A stretch of 64,000 bases of DNA, from NCBI RefSeq assembly GCF_002443255.2, contig NW_019211459.1, positions 2,681,751 to 2,745,750 of the forward strand, read 5' to 3'. Below are positions 40,401 through 53,269 of the stretch, piece after piece (positions within the stretch are counted from its first letter, which is position 1; every line of letters starts with the position of its first letter). Origin of the DNA: Varroa destructor (lineage: Eukaryota; Arthropoda; Arachnida; Mesostigmata; Varroidae). Under the pieces are notes generated by a model, which had not been told where the DNA came from, searched no databases, and worked only from the letters and a program-made list of their open reading frames with translations. The translations under genes were made by a program, and so were the position numbers.

Positions 40401-42320
40401 TGAACGATAATAAGTCGAGCGCTGTCATTTTTTGCAGATGGTGGTCGCATCACCTTCCCGAAAAGCAGAATATGATCCTTTACTCAAAAGGTCTTTTAAA
40501 GATAATAGCTCAGAGCTCGCCGGTTACACGGGCTAGCTTTTTAAGGACTGCAGGGTTGTCAAAGGTGACACTCAATTTTTGATCAGCGTTGTCGGCTTTT
40601 TTAACACTCGTTCAGGAACGAAGCCGATGTCATTAATGTCGGTCTGTAGAAATTTAATGGATAGCGTCGAAGTGAATTCCCTCAAAAACTGTGTTCTAAA
40701 GTAACCTAGAGATATCGTCGTTTTTTCTATAATAGTAGTCACCAGTGAATCGTCGACTGCCGGAAAAGCCATTTTGGTATAAATTCTCAGCCATTAATTC
40801 ACAAAACGAAAAAAAAAAAAGCTTTAGGATCCTTTATGTAAAGCTTTGGCTCTACAAAGCGATGTAACCAGGTTCCAGTACGCTGTAATTATCTCGAAAA
40901 TCTTGCATAAAATATGTCTGCAGATAACCAGTGATCTCCTAGGAAAGTAGTCTGGTAAATCGTCGCACATGATCGTTTATGGTAATAGGCAGTTAATGGT
41001 GAAACATGCAAAAATCGTTCGTGTGTGCAGAAAACACACAGAAACAATTTGCGAAAAATTGACGAGTCATTATTAAGTATGGAGCCTGTTGCTAATTCGG
41101 AAAACAAGTTTAACTTTATGCTAGCTAGCGTCACATCCACACCAAGAGAGCTGCAAAAATCGCTTTAAGTCAGGGCTAAGCGAAAGATTGCACTTGCTAC
41201 GGCCACGTGATTCGAGACGACTGACGAATACGTTCTCGAAACTAGACACACTAGTTTCTCATAGACTAGGTGGTTTCAAGTTGAAATATAGACAGCAAAT
41301 GCCAATTTCAGACGTGCAATTAAAACGAAAAAAGGGAAGATATTATTAAATCTAAAGAAAGTCAATAACGCCTAGGTTCTTTCACTTTCGAACAGCGGCC
41401 ATGCGGCGGATCATCTTCTTTTCTACGCGGAAGCACCCATTTCTGTATTTGAGCCAAATTTTTATCTATTTATTGATCTTATTTCTAAAAACAGTTATAG
41501 TTTAGCCTAGTCTTACCAACGTGTGCGGTACGCAATATCTAGTTTATTCATTAACAAGCTGCGCTAACAAACGACTGGGAACAGTACAATTGTTAAAATC
41601 AATATATATATATCTATATATTTAGAGTACTATCGGAAATAAGAACATGAGTCTGTATCATTCTCGCGACCTCATAGACATAATGATTTATGACCAGAAT
41701 GTCGACAACTCCGAATAGCACGGGTTGACTTACGATAAATTCTGGCTGTCTTAATTTTTCAAAGCTTTTGTTACTTATAAAAACACTCTAAAAATGTAAT
41801 TTACGATCGTTACATGTTGCTTGTTATTGTCAGGGTGTCTTAATGGGCAGAAATTTGAATACTCCAGCAATTCGTAATAACGACTGGTTCCGTCAGGTGC
41901 CCAACGGCAGGTGGCATGAAGCCAGAGTTACGTTGTGTGTCGATATCTCCCAGATCTAATATTTAGGCAGTTGTATTAAGAAAGATCTAGTCAGTGTGTA
42001 CTGCAACCGTTGAATTCATAGTAATGAACACGTTTAAAAATACGCTTTTATTTTGGTTAGCTATTTTGCTACAGCATGAAGGTAGTGAGTTCCAATGTCC
42101 TACTTTCATGGGAGTTCAGCTAGAAACCATCAACATTCCTAAGTTCCGCCGGTCATCACTTTCGAAATTTTCTGTTTTTTTTTTCTCTTTCAACAAGGAT
42201 TTCTCTAATTAATGATGCGATTAACGCAAAATAACATCTCAAGAAAATCCTGCTTTCGTCGACTGCGCATACCTGGCATCTCGTGGCGGTGTCCTAGCAG
42301 CCTGAGCTGTCCTTTCTCCA
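37461..42320. other. Gene-poor stretch between pasilla upstream region and the mariner fossil
   Basis: No gene recognised. The 147-codon minus frame at 37,504-37,947 overlaps an equally long plus frame and has no domain. Minus frames at 40,572-41,140 and a plus frame at 40,000-40,332 are unremarkable in AT-rich DNA. A segment at 41,830-41,960 is open on both strands and follows an acceptor-like TTATTGTCAG, but has no partner exons. Confidence 0.5.
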
Positions 42321-42338
42321 AATGTTTTTGAAACAGAT

Positions 42339-43048
42339 TCTTTGAAAGAGTCTTCAAGTAAATGGCGAATCATATCTAAAATATGCTATTGCTTTAAACT
42401 TTTATTTCAGCTCCTGTCGAATCGCAACTGTCAGAACTACGCGCTTATTGGTCCTATTCTATGAAAGCAGCAAACTCTTCGGCCACAGCAATTCACTTAC
42501 TCTGGTAGTCCGATGTTCCTGGAACGTATTCAGCGCACCCATAGCAGCAAGCGCTAATACTTGTACTCAGTATTCTTGAGCTTTATTCTGCATTTGACAC
42601 TGATTTTAGAGAAACCGTAATTTTTAGGCTGGTTCGCACGTGAGCTCCCCAAGACATCGTGGAGCTGTTTGCGGGTATCCTTCAGGTAAACGACGTTATT
42701 CTAGCCGATGAAGTTACAAAGCTCGACCACTTTTTTTAAGTTTAAGGCTTACCTTAAACTTGGTTTAAAGCGACAATCTAAATCCGCTACCATAATCATC
42801 AGTAGTTATCGACGACCTTGCAAGCTAGGTTAAAAAGCAACAGGTGTTAATAGACCTCCTTTCGTACATTGACAATTTTGTCTGATTTTCTACGAGACGG
42901 CACTTTCAGCAAGCATTGGCTGTCTTCAAAATTTGCACCAACAGATTTGGATTCCAAATGAGTATGCTACGAAAAATCGAAGCCATGCAATTCCGCCGGA
43001 AAAGAATGGTTTGCTACCGCAACAGATTTCTTTCATTTTAGCTTTGAG
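42339..43048 (+). other. Weak candidate exons or a decayed gene/element
   Basis: Two plus-strand segments join in phase. A 21-bp segment (SLKESS) after TTTGAAACAG ends at a GTAAAT donor. The next segment, after TTTATTTCAG, reads TPVESQLSELRAYWSYSMKA and stays open to 42,506. Further right, acceptor CACTTTCAG is followed by 42 open codons (QALAVFKICTNRFGFQMS at the start). No family recognised and no complete model could be built; proximity to the mariner fossil suggests a possible repeat origin. Confidence 0.2.
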
Positions 43049-43772
43049 GTTTTGCGACTTACCTGGGAATAAATTCGACCTCAAGCGGGCAGTCGTTTGG
43101 CGAACACACAACCAAAACGACACAGAGGTCTTCACAGACACAAACTAAAAATGAGCGATGCAGATCCAGATTTCTACCGAATTTATGCGATGACTAATCC
43201 TGCTTAGGGGGAAAATTGAGGAACCAAGAGTTACGTCAACACGCGATTTCGGGATTTACTATGTTGTCTGTTGGATCCCCAATAACCGGAATAAACGGAA
43301 ACGACTTGCCGCTACGACCGGCGCGAAAAACGCGACAGTTGTTTAAACCACTCTAAGCGCTATCTTGCTGCTGCTTTTCAGGCGTTAGCGTACTTGTCTG
43401 TTCGTGTTTCAGTAATAGAATTTATTCTTACATAAGTTGATGATTTAATCGAACGCCATTCGTAAAACAATGTCATAGAATATCATGCATGCAAAATTAC
43501 ATCCGTGGGATTTTACATAACGCCACTATACAATTTACCTTTTATATATAATATACTATCGTTGGACATAATAAACGGTGCTGATAGAAGTTATTATTCT
43601 AATCTTTATTTTTATTTTCTAGATATTCATTTTCCCAATAATGGTCAACTGGTAGAAAAAAGCTAACTTTCTAACTATTGCTAATTGTTGTTGTTTTCTT
43701 CTGGTATACCATTCGAACACGCTCGCCCTGCTTGAATTGTATGGTACTGTAGTGTGAGAGAACTCTTCAAAA

Positions 43773-44716
43773 ATGGATGTTCCAAAAAGGGCATTTTTTA
43801 AATCTTCTGCACTATGCATTTCGCCGAAGCCTAAAATCTGTCGAAAAAGCCTGCGAAGCATTTGCCTTGGGTACGGTAACGACGCTACCCCTAAAAAAAC
43901 TGCTCAACAGTGCTTTGCTAAGCTTGAAAACAGTACTCAGAACCTAAAAGATGTTTTCAGCTTTGGACAATCGACCGAGTTTGGCGGTTACCATCTGAAA
44001 TATTTGTGAACGACAACGGCCAAGAAACAATTCGGAATTGGCTATATGGCAGCACAACCATCATTAACCACCTTAGGTTCCTTGCGTTTAAATTAAAACT
44101 CCGAGGTTGGCTACCTCGTGAACTTCCTAAATTGAACAAGAAATTACGGCTAAACGCTGTCTCCATATATTGCGCACTGAATTTAACCAAATCTTCATTC
44201 AAAGAAGATTATGCTTTGCATTTAATAGAAATGTGAGGGCCCAGTCCACTAGGAACTGCTCCTTACGAGCCAGACACTTGACTGGCACGTGTTTTTTAGC
44301 TCAGTTGCATCGAGTATGCCAGACTATTCTAGAGAACAGATATGACACGTCAAAACCACACGCATCAAACATCACCAAAAACCTCCTTCAAGGACATTGA
44401 AAAGGCATCTTCATTGTACTCTATGTTCTTCGGATCTTGTGCTGAAGAATTTTCACGTTTTCCGTTTACTGGGCAATCACACTCGTCGTCTTACCTTCGA
44501 TTTAAATCGACAAGCCGAAATGTGATTGGAAAACTTATTCCAGGTGAAATCCTCAATTTTTTGGCAAAACGGCATACATTATTTGGTGGTAGGTGGAAGA
44601 AAGTCATGAACAACGACAAAAGTTTAATAACAGTTTACACTATTTCCACAGGAACAATAAAACAATGTGACCTTTATTATTCAGTGAAGAACGCGAAAAC
44701 GTTCTTTCAAATCTAA
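43773..44716 (+). mobile_element. Decayed mariner-family transposase (Tc1/mariner DNA transposon fossil)
   Basis: Four short frames succeed each other in different phases and line up in order with a mariner transposase of about 345 aa. First frame (43,773-44,009): KTAQQCFAKLENSTQNLKD then FGQSTEFGGYHLKYL, matching the helix-turn-helix region (RTVxxWFxKF...LEDExRSGRPTEFD). Second (44,006-44,236): TTIINHLRFLAF and LRGWLPRELPKLNKKLR, matching STVxxHLKxLGK...LDKWVPHELTxxQK. Third (44,170-44,400): DTSKPHASNITKNLLQ, matching the DNARPHxA catalytic segment, where the aspartates are disturbed. Fourth (44,342-44,716): FLAKRHTLFGGRWKKVMNND, matching the C-terminal FFA...LPxRWxKVIxNDG. Several frameshifts show it is inactive. 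Terminal inverted repeats were not recognised, so the ends are approximate. Confidence 0.72.
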
Positions 44717-45585
44717 TATTAAAAACCGGCGATGAGGGATTAACCGCTTCTTCGTTAGACGACATCCACATATTCAACACTTGCACGCTTACCAACCTAA
44801 TATATTCAATTCATTCATATGTCATACGCTGTGACATTCAATATTATAATTAAAAATAATGGAATGAAAATAAACGCCTCGGCTAACAAGTGTGGCCAAT
44901 CGAGCGGTTAAATACCCATACATTAAAGCGTACGACTAAATTCAAAGGGTATATGGGGGGTTCCATGAAGTTTACCATCGAGTGTAAGAAGAAACCTATG
45001 TTTTCCTGTTAAATCATTACACGGCACAAGTCTAGTGTCTGTTATAGTGATCTTCATTCATGCTGGGCCAATCACATACGTCTACGTAAATCTCTAACCA
45101 TATATATTAAATAGTAGAATTATGCAGGCCTTCCTCAATGTATTTTGAATGTTACGACCTTGATGTGTAAACTACCATATAAAAAAAGTGATTTAATATG
45201 ATTCAACTGAATTTTATCTAGCATTTAAAAACAAGCGGGCGTCATGCACATCTGAGTGGCAATGATGCTTATAGTTTGTCACCCTTCCATTCTAAAATAG
45301 AGTCTTTAAAGGAGAAATCCTTTTACCAACCCGCTCACCGAATTGTCTTTACATAATTTGGATGGCATTATGAGTCCTCAAGCGTTTTTATAACACTAGC
45401 ATGCCAATAGTTGTATGATAAATAGCCAAATTATAACACCGATATAAAATTTCTAAAAATTAAAGATTTGTTATTAATAAACCTAGTCAAATATCATCCT
45501 GTATATGCAAACTCATTATTTAGATATAGACAACGGTATCTTCATCGTTACCACAGCAAAATGTTACTCAACCTAAACAACCAGC
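44717..45585. other. AT-rich spacer and RMI1 3' flank
   Basis: No coding exon seen. The right end should contain the RMI1 3' UTR; no clear AATAAA on the minus strand was noted close to the stop. Confidence 0.5.
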
Positions 45586-48500
45586 TTATGACGTTTCTTC
45601 TTTCTCCAGAGAATTTGCACCATTCTGTTTAACCCGTTGGTCTTCAAGGGCTTCTTTTAACTCCCGTGTTCGAATTAGCAGCTGGTCTGCATCGAAATTC
45701 TGTGAAACAACGGGAAACGCAGCGTAGTATTCCAACGTGTGTTATTCCATAGAGTGGAGTTCATGCGCTCTTCTCGCGCCAAAATGTTTGCATTTCTTAC
45801 ATATATCTTTTTGAACTAATGAATATATGTTCGACACTAGATGAGATTGACTCAAATGTAGCATAATGCAGGATAAAATATTGCGCATGTTTCATTTAAT
45901 AAGGCCTCTAAGGAGCGTATTACACATCATAGATACTAACGTGGATCTGAGCAAAAAGCACGAAATTGAATAGCATATCATTAGTAATAGAACCTACGGT
46001 TAATCAACTAAATAAACATACGCATAACCTACGAACACTTAAGAAAAACCACGTGCCTGATGTTGTGAACCTTGTCCATCTAGAGCTGAGTTTTCAAGAG
46101 AACTACCACCAAGAAATTCCACTGCTCCTGCACGAAGAAATATTATGCTGCGTCGGATCTCCAACGGACCTCTGTCAGAACATGAATCGAGACATGAAAT
46201 AGTTATATACATATGTATATATTTGAATCTGGGAAAATTAAACTCAAAGCGAAAGGCGTAAAAAAGTAATAATTAAGGTTTATTGGGGCCAAATTATCAA
46301 CGAATATTTCCCTTTTCAAAACAACAGAATTTTAAATTAAACTAGTGGAACTACTGTAGACGTTTGACAAAATTTTGAGCCTTAAAAGTGAATTGATCTT
46401 CCGCATTGTATCATCGAAATCTTAGCATCATGTGTTAGAACCTATATGGACATTTGCGATAACATAGGCCATCGACTTTGAGCAAAACGAAGGATACATA
46501 ATTGCCCGTACAGAGATTGTATCATAAGTAATTTTTAGTCGAATTTCGATGACGAAACAATATTGTGAGCGAGGGCCACGAATTTGAGTATCTTCCTCGA
46601 AAAACCTACATTATATATATATATATATAAAACTGGTGTTTCTTAGAATACCTAAATCTGTATTAAAATGCTGCTTAAGCTAGGTGACCTGAGCAGGAGC
46701 TTTGATCCGCGCGGTATATCTTCTGCGAGACAATCAACTGGCTCAAATTCAATGGCACGGATTGTACATCGTCCGTCACTAAGTTTAAGTAATAGGCACC
46801 TGTAATATACGTATACAAAAGAGGGTTATACGCAAATAGATGTCTAAAACAGGAAAGAAGTTAATTTGTGTTGACATGCATAAGCCGATAGTTGTGAGAA
46901 GACTATGAAAAATGGCACACAAAATTACGAACTAAGATAAAAATTATTTGTTCCATGTAGAATACTCGTGAAAATGATTTCTGCATACAGACGTTCTAAA
47001 CACCCAAACGCATCTGAAACACTAAACTGCAAAACTGCAATCGGCGTTTGCGATAAGTTTTGACCCTATGGTGAATTTTTTTACTGGAAGTTTTAAAGTG
47101 GTTTGGGAAGTCACTACGAACCTTCTCCCGCGACGTATTGTTTCCCGTTCCACGTTCCCAGTTTCATCAGCTGATACCTATGTCCAGCGTAGTAAATGCG
47201 ACAAACTTACTCATGTAGGTCAGCATAATTTCTTTAAAGAAACCTAATGTTCATTATACATTTCGATTTCATATTTGCTTCCAAAGAACATATAGCTTAA
47301 GTCGAACAGATTTAATCGTTTTATGGATCTTCCGAAAATTTTTGAAAGGATTTTACTCGCCTCATTATTGATGTTGAGGGTTCCTTCGAGATGACACAGC
47401 TGAGAATAGGCCGATGCGCCTACGTCTAAAACAGAAACCACTTGAACTAGCAAACAATTTTGGAGCACGCCTCGAGCTTTTATCGGCTGCAAATACAAAC
47501 GTTTTGTAATACATTATAAATATCAAATTCACTTGAACTGAAAATAGGAAAAGATAAGATACCTAAAGTCTTTTATTGTGTACGGAAAGCAGATCGGAGA
47601 CGCCGAATGGGTTATCTCTCTTTGTTAAACTGACACCCCATCGCTTAACTACAGGTACACCGCTGTGCCAGACGTCATAATGCTGTCAGTAGAATTTGAA
47701 TAACCTGATCAATATCGTTAAACTCCCCTGTAAACGGTCCCAGGACGTATGTAGTAGTCTCTGGCCGAGAGTAGTGCGATCAGCCGAATATCGTTAGAGC
47801 CACTAAGGGGGGTTCGTGTGAAAAACAAATGTTACTAGACTTTGTTGCTTTTACTCAATTTAACCTGGCGAAACTCTACTACTACACTAAGAAGATCGTT
47901 TTAAGTCAACATAGGTGGTTTTTGACGACATAAAAGTCAAAGTCACAAAGAAGTAGAAGACAAAGATAACAGATTTGAAAAATTTGCACGCTAAATATCA
48001 AATTATTGTGGACAAAACTCGGCGTTTTTTACTTACGAAGATGTTATTTGGTAGTGAGAACAGTCCGACACGTGAAAGATCCGTGTTTAACAACTGCAAT
48101 CGTATAAAAAAAATAAGTAATTGGGAAAACATAAAATTAAAAAAAAAATAAACTTAAATCAAGATTAACAGCTGCGTAGATAGTTGTCATGCAGTTTAAT
48201 AGGTCTGTTAGAAAATCCCCAGATAGGTCTAACAAGACCCATACAGGTTAGGCTCCTAATGGGCCAACTTCTGATTTGACAAGAGGTACATACGAGCACT
48301 TGTTTTCATAAAAACGATCGCTAGAAATGCATAAAGAAATAACAAAAACGAAGCTAGCATCTTTATTGGATACTTCCATCAGTCTAACTTCGTTGTCTAG
48401 TTCAAATGCCTTTATTTAGCTGAGCCGTTCTAGAAACAGAGTTCACTTCTGTTGCATTATGACAAAGCTAAATGATGATCATGATGCATAAATACATGTA

Positions 48501-49087
48501 GTAAGCTACAGCTAACTGTATCATGTATTCACATCACTCTTTCATACCCATACGTCCGGTAGGTCTAGGTGTCCATTTCACACAATAAGCTAAATGCTGA
48601 TACACTATGCCTAGACTTGCCTAGGTATTATGTTTGGGCCCTACTACCGCGAAAACTCTTTTCGATCTACAGCTAGCTAAACAAAAGCCAAACGGAAATT
48701 CATGATTGTATATTGTTGAAATTAAAAATCATAATCGGTTAATAGTACTTTTAATAATATTAGAACAAAATAAAGACACTGCAGCACAATTAAAAAATTA
48801 AGACTCTACTAAATAGACGGATTGCACTGTATCAACATGCATTAAGTAGGCCACATCTATGTTTGAAAATAGCAAACGACACCTAATTTAATTTTTATGA
48901 ACCTTTGTATCGATGAGAAAGTTACTGATTTACACAGAGAGCTACTTACCGTTTGATAGCACTCATCACCTGTGCTAAGCGGATGTTGAGCAACAAATCC
49001 TTTTAACCATTCTCGAGGAACTGAGCAGTACCGAGCGCGCAACTGAGAAGATAGCTCATCTTCTAGGGCAGACCCATGTGAAGCCAT
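45586..49087 (-). CDS. RMI1: RMI1 homologue (RecQ-mediated genome instability protein 1), short form, 7 exons
   Basis: RMI1 is the OB-fold partner of topoisomerase III-alpha and BLM helicase and promotes dissolution of double Holliday junctions in the nucleus. Exons on the minus strand: 49,087-48,950; 48,093-48,037; 47,486-47,357; 47,170-47,122; 46,799-46,689; 46,171-46,107; 45,686-45,586. All phases agree and the product is 216 aa. Exon 1 has ARYCSVPREWLKGF (human VPPMWLEACINW); exon 2 LNTDLSRVGLFSLP (LLTDLRDL...LP); exon 3 VQVVSVLDVGASAYSQL (LQINSLVDVSQPAYSQI); exons 5-6 LLLKLSDGRCTIRAIEFEP and LRAGAVEFLG (LMLQLTDGIVQIQGMEYQP, VKVLGG). The last exon is a short charged helix (RTRELKEALEDQRVK) and stop. 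Only the N-terminal helical/OB1 module is present; the RMI2-binding C-terminal OB fold of vertebrate RMI1 is absent, as in yeast Rmi1. The exact end of exon 6 is the least sure border (46,107 or 46,071, same phase). Confidence 0.88.
46612..46629. repeat. (TA)n microsatellite in an RMI1 intron
   Basis: About nine TA units within the intron between exons 5 and 6. Confidence 0.9.
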
Positions 49088-52000
49088 TTACAATTTTATG
49101 TATGAGAATCTACAGGAATCTATACCTCAGACAGGATGCACTCAAAATACACCTGCGGCCCGAAGCCAAAATGATTATCCAAATCAAAAAGCAATGGCTG
49201 AAATAACTAGTAAGTGACAAGAATTCTCTAGTTAGTGTTTTTCAAGATAAACATAAGCAAACTATCAGTTACAACTCAGCAGAAGGGTAACCATAATCGA
49301 TCGATTATTGAAAAATTGACAATGTCATATGTAAACAGTGCACTAGTTCTATACAACGCAGGGCCTCTTCACTAGTTCATTCACAGTCTATCACCACATA
49401 CTTGTTTCGCGGACTATGGTGTCTGTGAAGTATCCGTTTATGCACATCCCTATATACATTGCTATTACTGTTATCCGCGAAGTCTAACGAAACACTGCTA
49501 TTTTATTTTAATAATCAACAATTGCCCATAGAGGCTGTCCTTTGAAGTAAGAAATTGTAGAAAGGTACAATATTGGGAGAGCCCATGTATGGCGGATACC
49601 AATTTTATTTCACAATCATGAGAGGGCGCTGGATCATTCTAAACAGCTGATCTTGATACAGATCACGCGGAGCTCGATGATGCATGAACGATGGTGCGAC
49701 TCCAACTGTGTTCTTTCCTCCAAACGCGAAACTCAACTTATCTATTTAAAAAAGAATTAAAAGACTATCGCATCAGTATTTCAACAGGAAAATGCAAGCC
49801 TTTAAAACAGTAGCATGGGATAAATTGGTAATCATACGTAGCTACCAATTCACGTAGCTACCAATTAATTTGCTTCTGGAAATTAAGGTAGGACGGCTCT
49901 AATTTCACTTTCTAACACGTATCTTATTCACTGTGTCTACAAAGATACGGTTATTCCAGTTCCAAAAGATAATTTCAATATTGTTAATGTTAATTCCAAA
50001 ACGTCAAAACGCTTGCATTGAGTATACTTTTTTTTTTAAGGTAATTGGTCCGAATCAATGTAGGAATGTTGTCATAAGTATTTGTGGAATTCTAGTTCTC
50101 ATAATTTTAAACCAGGTATCAAAACTGACATCGATTACATGACAGAGTGAACCTTTACAATGGTTTGTGCTTAAGTGTCTGCCCTCGCGTGCCACTTTCG
50201 AAACAATCGCATCACAGGGCCTCGTGTAACTCCTGCGGCCGTTCAAGTTTTGGTGGTTCCGGCGTAGATTCGCGCAAAATTTAAACCTAACCGGTGACTG
50301 ATGATTCAGTCTCCTCGCAATGACCTTTCACCCATTGCCTTGACCAATCACCATGCGCCAACTGTGTTTACGTTTAGCAGACAACACCTGTGTCCTGGAC
50401 CTGTCATTGTTTGCTATCGTGTCCAATGTCTATCCAATAGATCTTAGAGAGACTGGGTTGTATTGGTGCAAAGAGATTGTCTGACATTTGTGAGTGTTGT
50501 TTTTTTTATCGCTAGTTAAATATATTTCGTGTTATCGTGCTCAATAGAAGACACTTACACTCAACCCTATTGTGTGATTCTTCTTACGGCTATTTGTCAA
50601 CGAATTCTTTCACAACGGTACGAAAACACAGAACAAATAGCAGAGATACAGAAATTCACTAGCAAGGATTCTGTTAGAAAGGCTTCAAGCTTACTTTGTT
50701 TGTGAACTTCCTTCGATTTAATGAGGGGCGTAGCAAAGCCCATCTATAAGCGTTTAATTTCTCAAAGAATCCTCGGCATGCTCAGGCATAGGCAGTCGAC
50801 TTGCCCGACTGCCCGTTCTGTGAGCAAAGCATGCAAGAATTTTTGCTGTCTAGATTACAATAGGATTACGTGTAATTATTTGGTGGTACGATAACCTATC
50901 TATAGAATAGTATATAGCGATAAGTATTACTATATCGATGTTAAAGCTATTGTTTTTGTCGTCGTCCTCAGGCGGGAAATATTTGTTAGTGCCAGACCAT
51001 ATTGGGTCAAAGCGATAAGGGTCAATCTGAAGCTATGGCTTCTAAAGATTAATGATAAAATAAGTGAGATTCGGCAATAGCTTGTGGGTCACACGTGATA
51101 CGGGTATCGATCAGTTGGTCGGCTGGTTGGCCTGCAATCGAACCTGGTTGGCTTGCAGAGATCCATCGTAACTTTCGCGAAGGTATCTTGATTAACGTCC
51201 ATGTATCAGTGTTCCAGCGTTGCACAAGTACACTTAATTTTGCATCGATTTTTTGTCGAATTACGCATTTTCGCTGCCCATTCTACAACGTACCAAAAGT
51301 TCTCAGTATATTAAAAGCTTTTTTGCGCTTCGAATGGAAGCTTAGAATTATTATGGTCGGTTGTCTACCGATTTCCATTTATACTTGAACGTGTGTTACT
51401 CTGTTAGGTTAACCGCATTTCATTGTAGAAATCTCTAGTTGCTGTTTCCATGGGCATACGATGTAGAGGTTGGGCATATTGTACCACCTGGTGGCTGTGA
51501 CCTTCCATGTTGGAACTGCAGACGAACTCGAACAATGATTTAATTGTGCGTTTCTTCATATGGAATTAATTTGCTCGCGAGTCTTTAGATACTGAATTTC
51601 ATTGTCGACATCCTTGCCTCGGTAAAACTAAGTTCTGTGTGTTACAGCATTGTAATAGCATGGTTGCTGACTAGGCAACAGGTTCTCAAAAGCCGTCAGT
51701 TGTTCGGTGACAGTAGAGTTGTTCCTCAAGTGAATCAGTTGTGGTAAGCCACAAAACAAAGCAAGGCAAACGTTTACTTTATTGAAAGGTGCGCACACAT
51801 TTCAGCGTCGCATGATCATCAATGGCTGAACAACGCATGACACTATTATCAATAGAATCATTCTTTCGTTTCGGTTCTGTTCAGAGGTTGTCGTAATAAT
51901 AATTTAGAATCGACTGATATATGTAGGAAATAGGACGTCTAATGAAACGAAGTTATAACCAATGCTATCTCTAAAATATATTTACTCATCGATTTTTTTT

Positions 52001-53269
52001 ATTCAAGTACTGCTAATAAAAATTCTATCTCTTACGAACACCAGCTTGTTCCTCGAAGCGCACATGAAAACAACTTGAAGCATCAAAGTATATGAAATTA
52101 AAGTAACGAATATGTTGGATGTATGTTAAGCTTTATCGCCTATGCCTTTCAAAATTATAAAAATAAAATTATAAAACCTTACAAAAATATGTATAAAAAT
52201 AGTGTCGCAACATCCGTTATTAGCTAATTAAATGGCCTTCTTACTGTGCACGCAACTTTTAGTTAGGTCCACATAAAACATAATTCCGTCAAGGTGCCTT
52301 TACACAATTCGTGTATTTAGAGAAAGCTGTTTGAATGGCAGAGCTCGTAATTTTTTTACAGAAATTAACTAATAGATGATATTATTAAATAATAAACAAT
52401 ATATCTTTGAGCACAGACGGAACTTATTATTAGCCAATTTCATGGGTAACAATCCTTTTACTGAATCATTTGGTCTTGACATTTTGTAAGATTAATCTTA
52501 TCGAGCCGTAATTCAAAAAGTAAGTGAAAAAAATAATGACCATATGTATATTTTACTTTATATAAGTAAAATATACGTATGCTCGTCTAAAGGGGTAGTT
52601 TAGTGTTCTGATATGCCATTCAGCGCGTCATTACTTGATTAACAGCAAGATGGAATCAATTATGTGAAGTGACCAACGTTTAGATGATCTATCTGCCGTG
52701 AAGGCAGAACCGCACGTAAACAAAGCCTCTATTTCCTAACTGCCTTTGTGTTTCAGTAATGTCTGCTGAATCGTATTTGTGCAGGCTAAAATTTTGTTTT
52801 TTGGTTAATCCTTGAGGCTCATGGTTGCTCCCAGCTAGCATTTCAGGTGATAACCCATATTTACCTTCCTCTTTTAGTTTGTTTAACAGCCAAGCGAAAA
52901 CAAAGATATTGCCATTGAGGGATTTTAATGCTAACAAAGAAGAATACGAGTTTTTTGCTACGTAGATATTTCACCGTAAGCTCGGTATTGCCGCAGGCAA
53001 CTGGCTCTCAACAAATGTATACTGATTCCTACAATCCGTTGTCTATCAATAAAAAGCATACACAAAAGCCATTCAAATGTTGAACAAAAATAGTATTGGA
53101 TACATCTTTAAGCATCTTCTTTTAGATTACCTATCCTGGAATACTGTAATGCCATTTGAAGATATAATGGATGAGCAGTTTGTAAAATTAAGTGCTTTTG
53201 CTAGCTATATAATCTTTTTAGAACAAGATTTAGGTTGGCATTTATCTGATGGAATGAAAAAAGTGCTCT
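49088..53269. other. Intergenic stretch between RMI1 and the 53-kb gene
   Basis: The RMI1 promoter should lie just right of 49,087. No further gene recognised. Open frames at 51,095-51,388 (plus), 52,689-52,937 (minus) and 53,077-53,286 (plus, real ATG, 69 codons) have protein-like composition but no resemblance I can name and no splice support. Confidence 0.45.

Noticed and set aside
40572..41140. Two minus-strand frames of 66 and 83 codons
   Set aside because: An acceptor-like GATTTTTGCAG precedes one, but there is no consistent splice model and no family resemblance.
50344..50362. ER-stress-element-like CCAAT-N9-CCAAC, a possible Herp control site
   Set aside because: The second half should be CCACG, and the site is 5.6 kb upstream of the Herp ATG with another gene between.
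51125..51150. tRNA B-box-like ATCGAACC (minus-strand GGTTCGAT)
   Set aside because: No A-box, no acceptor stem and no cloverleaf can be formed around it.
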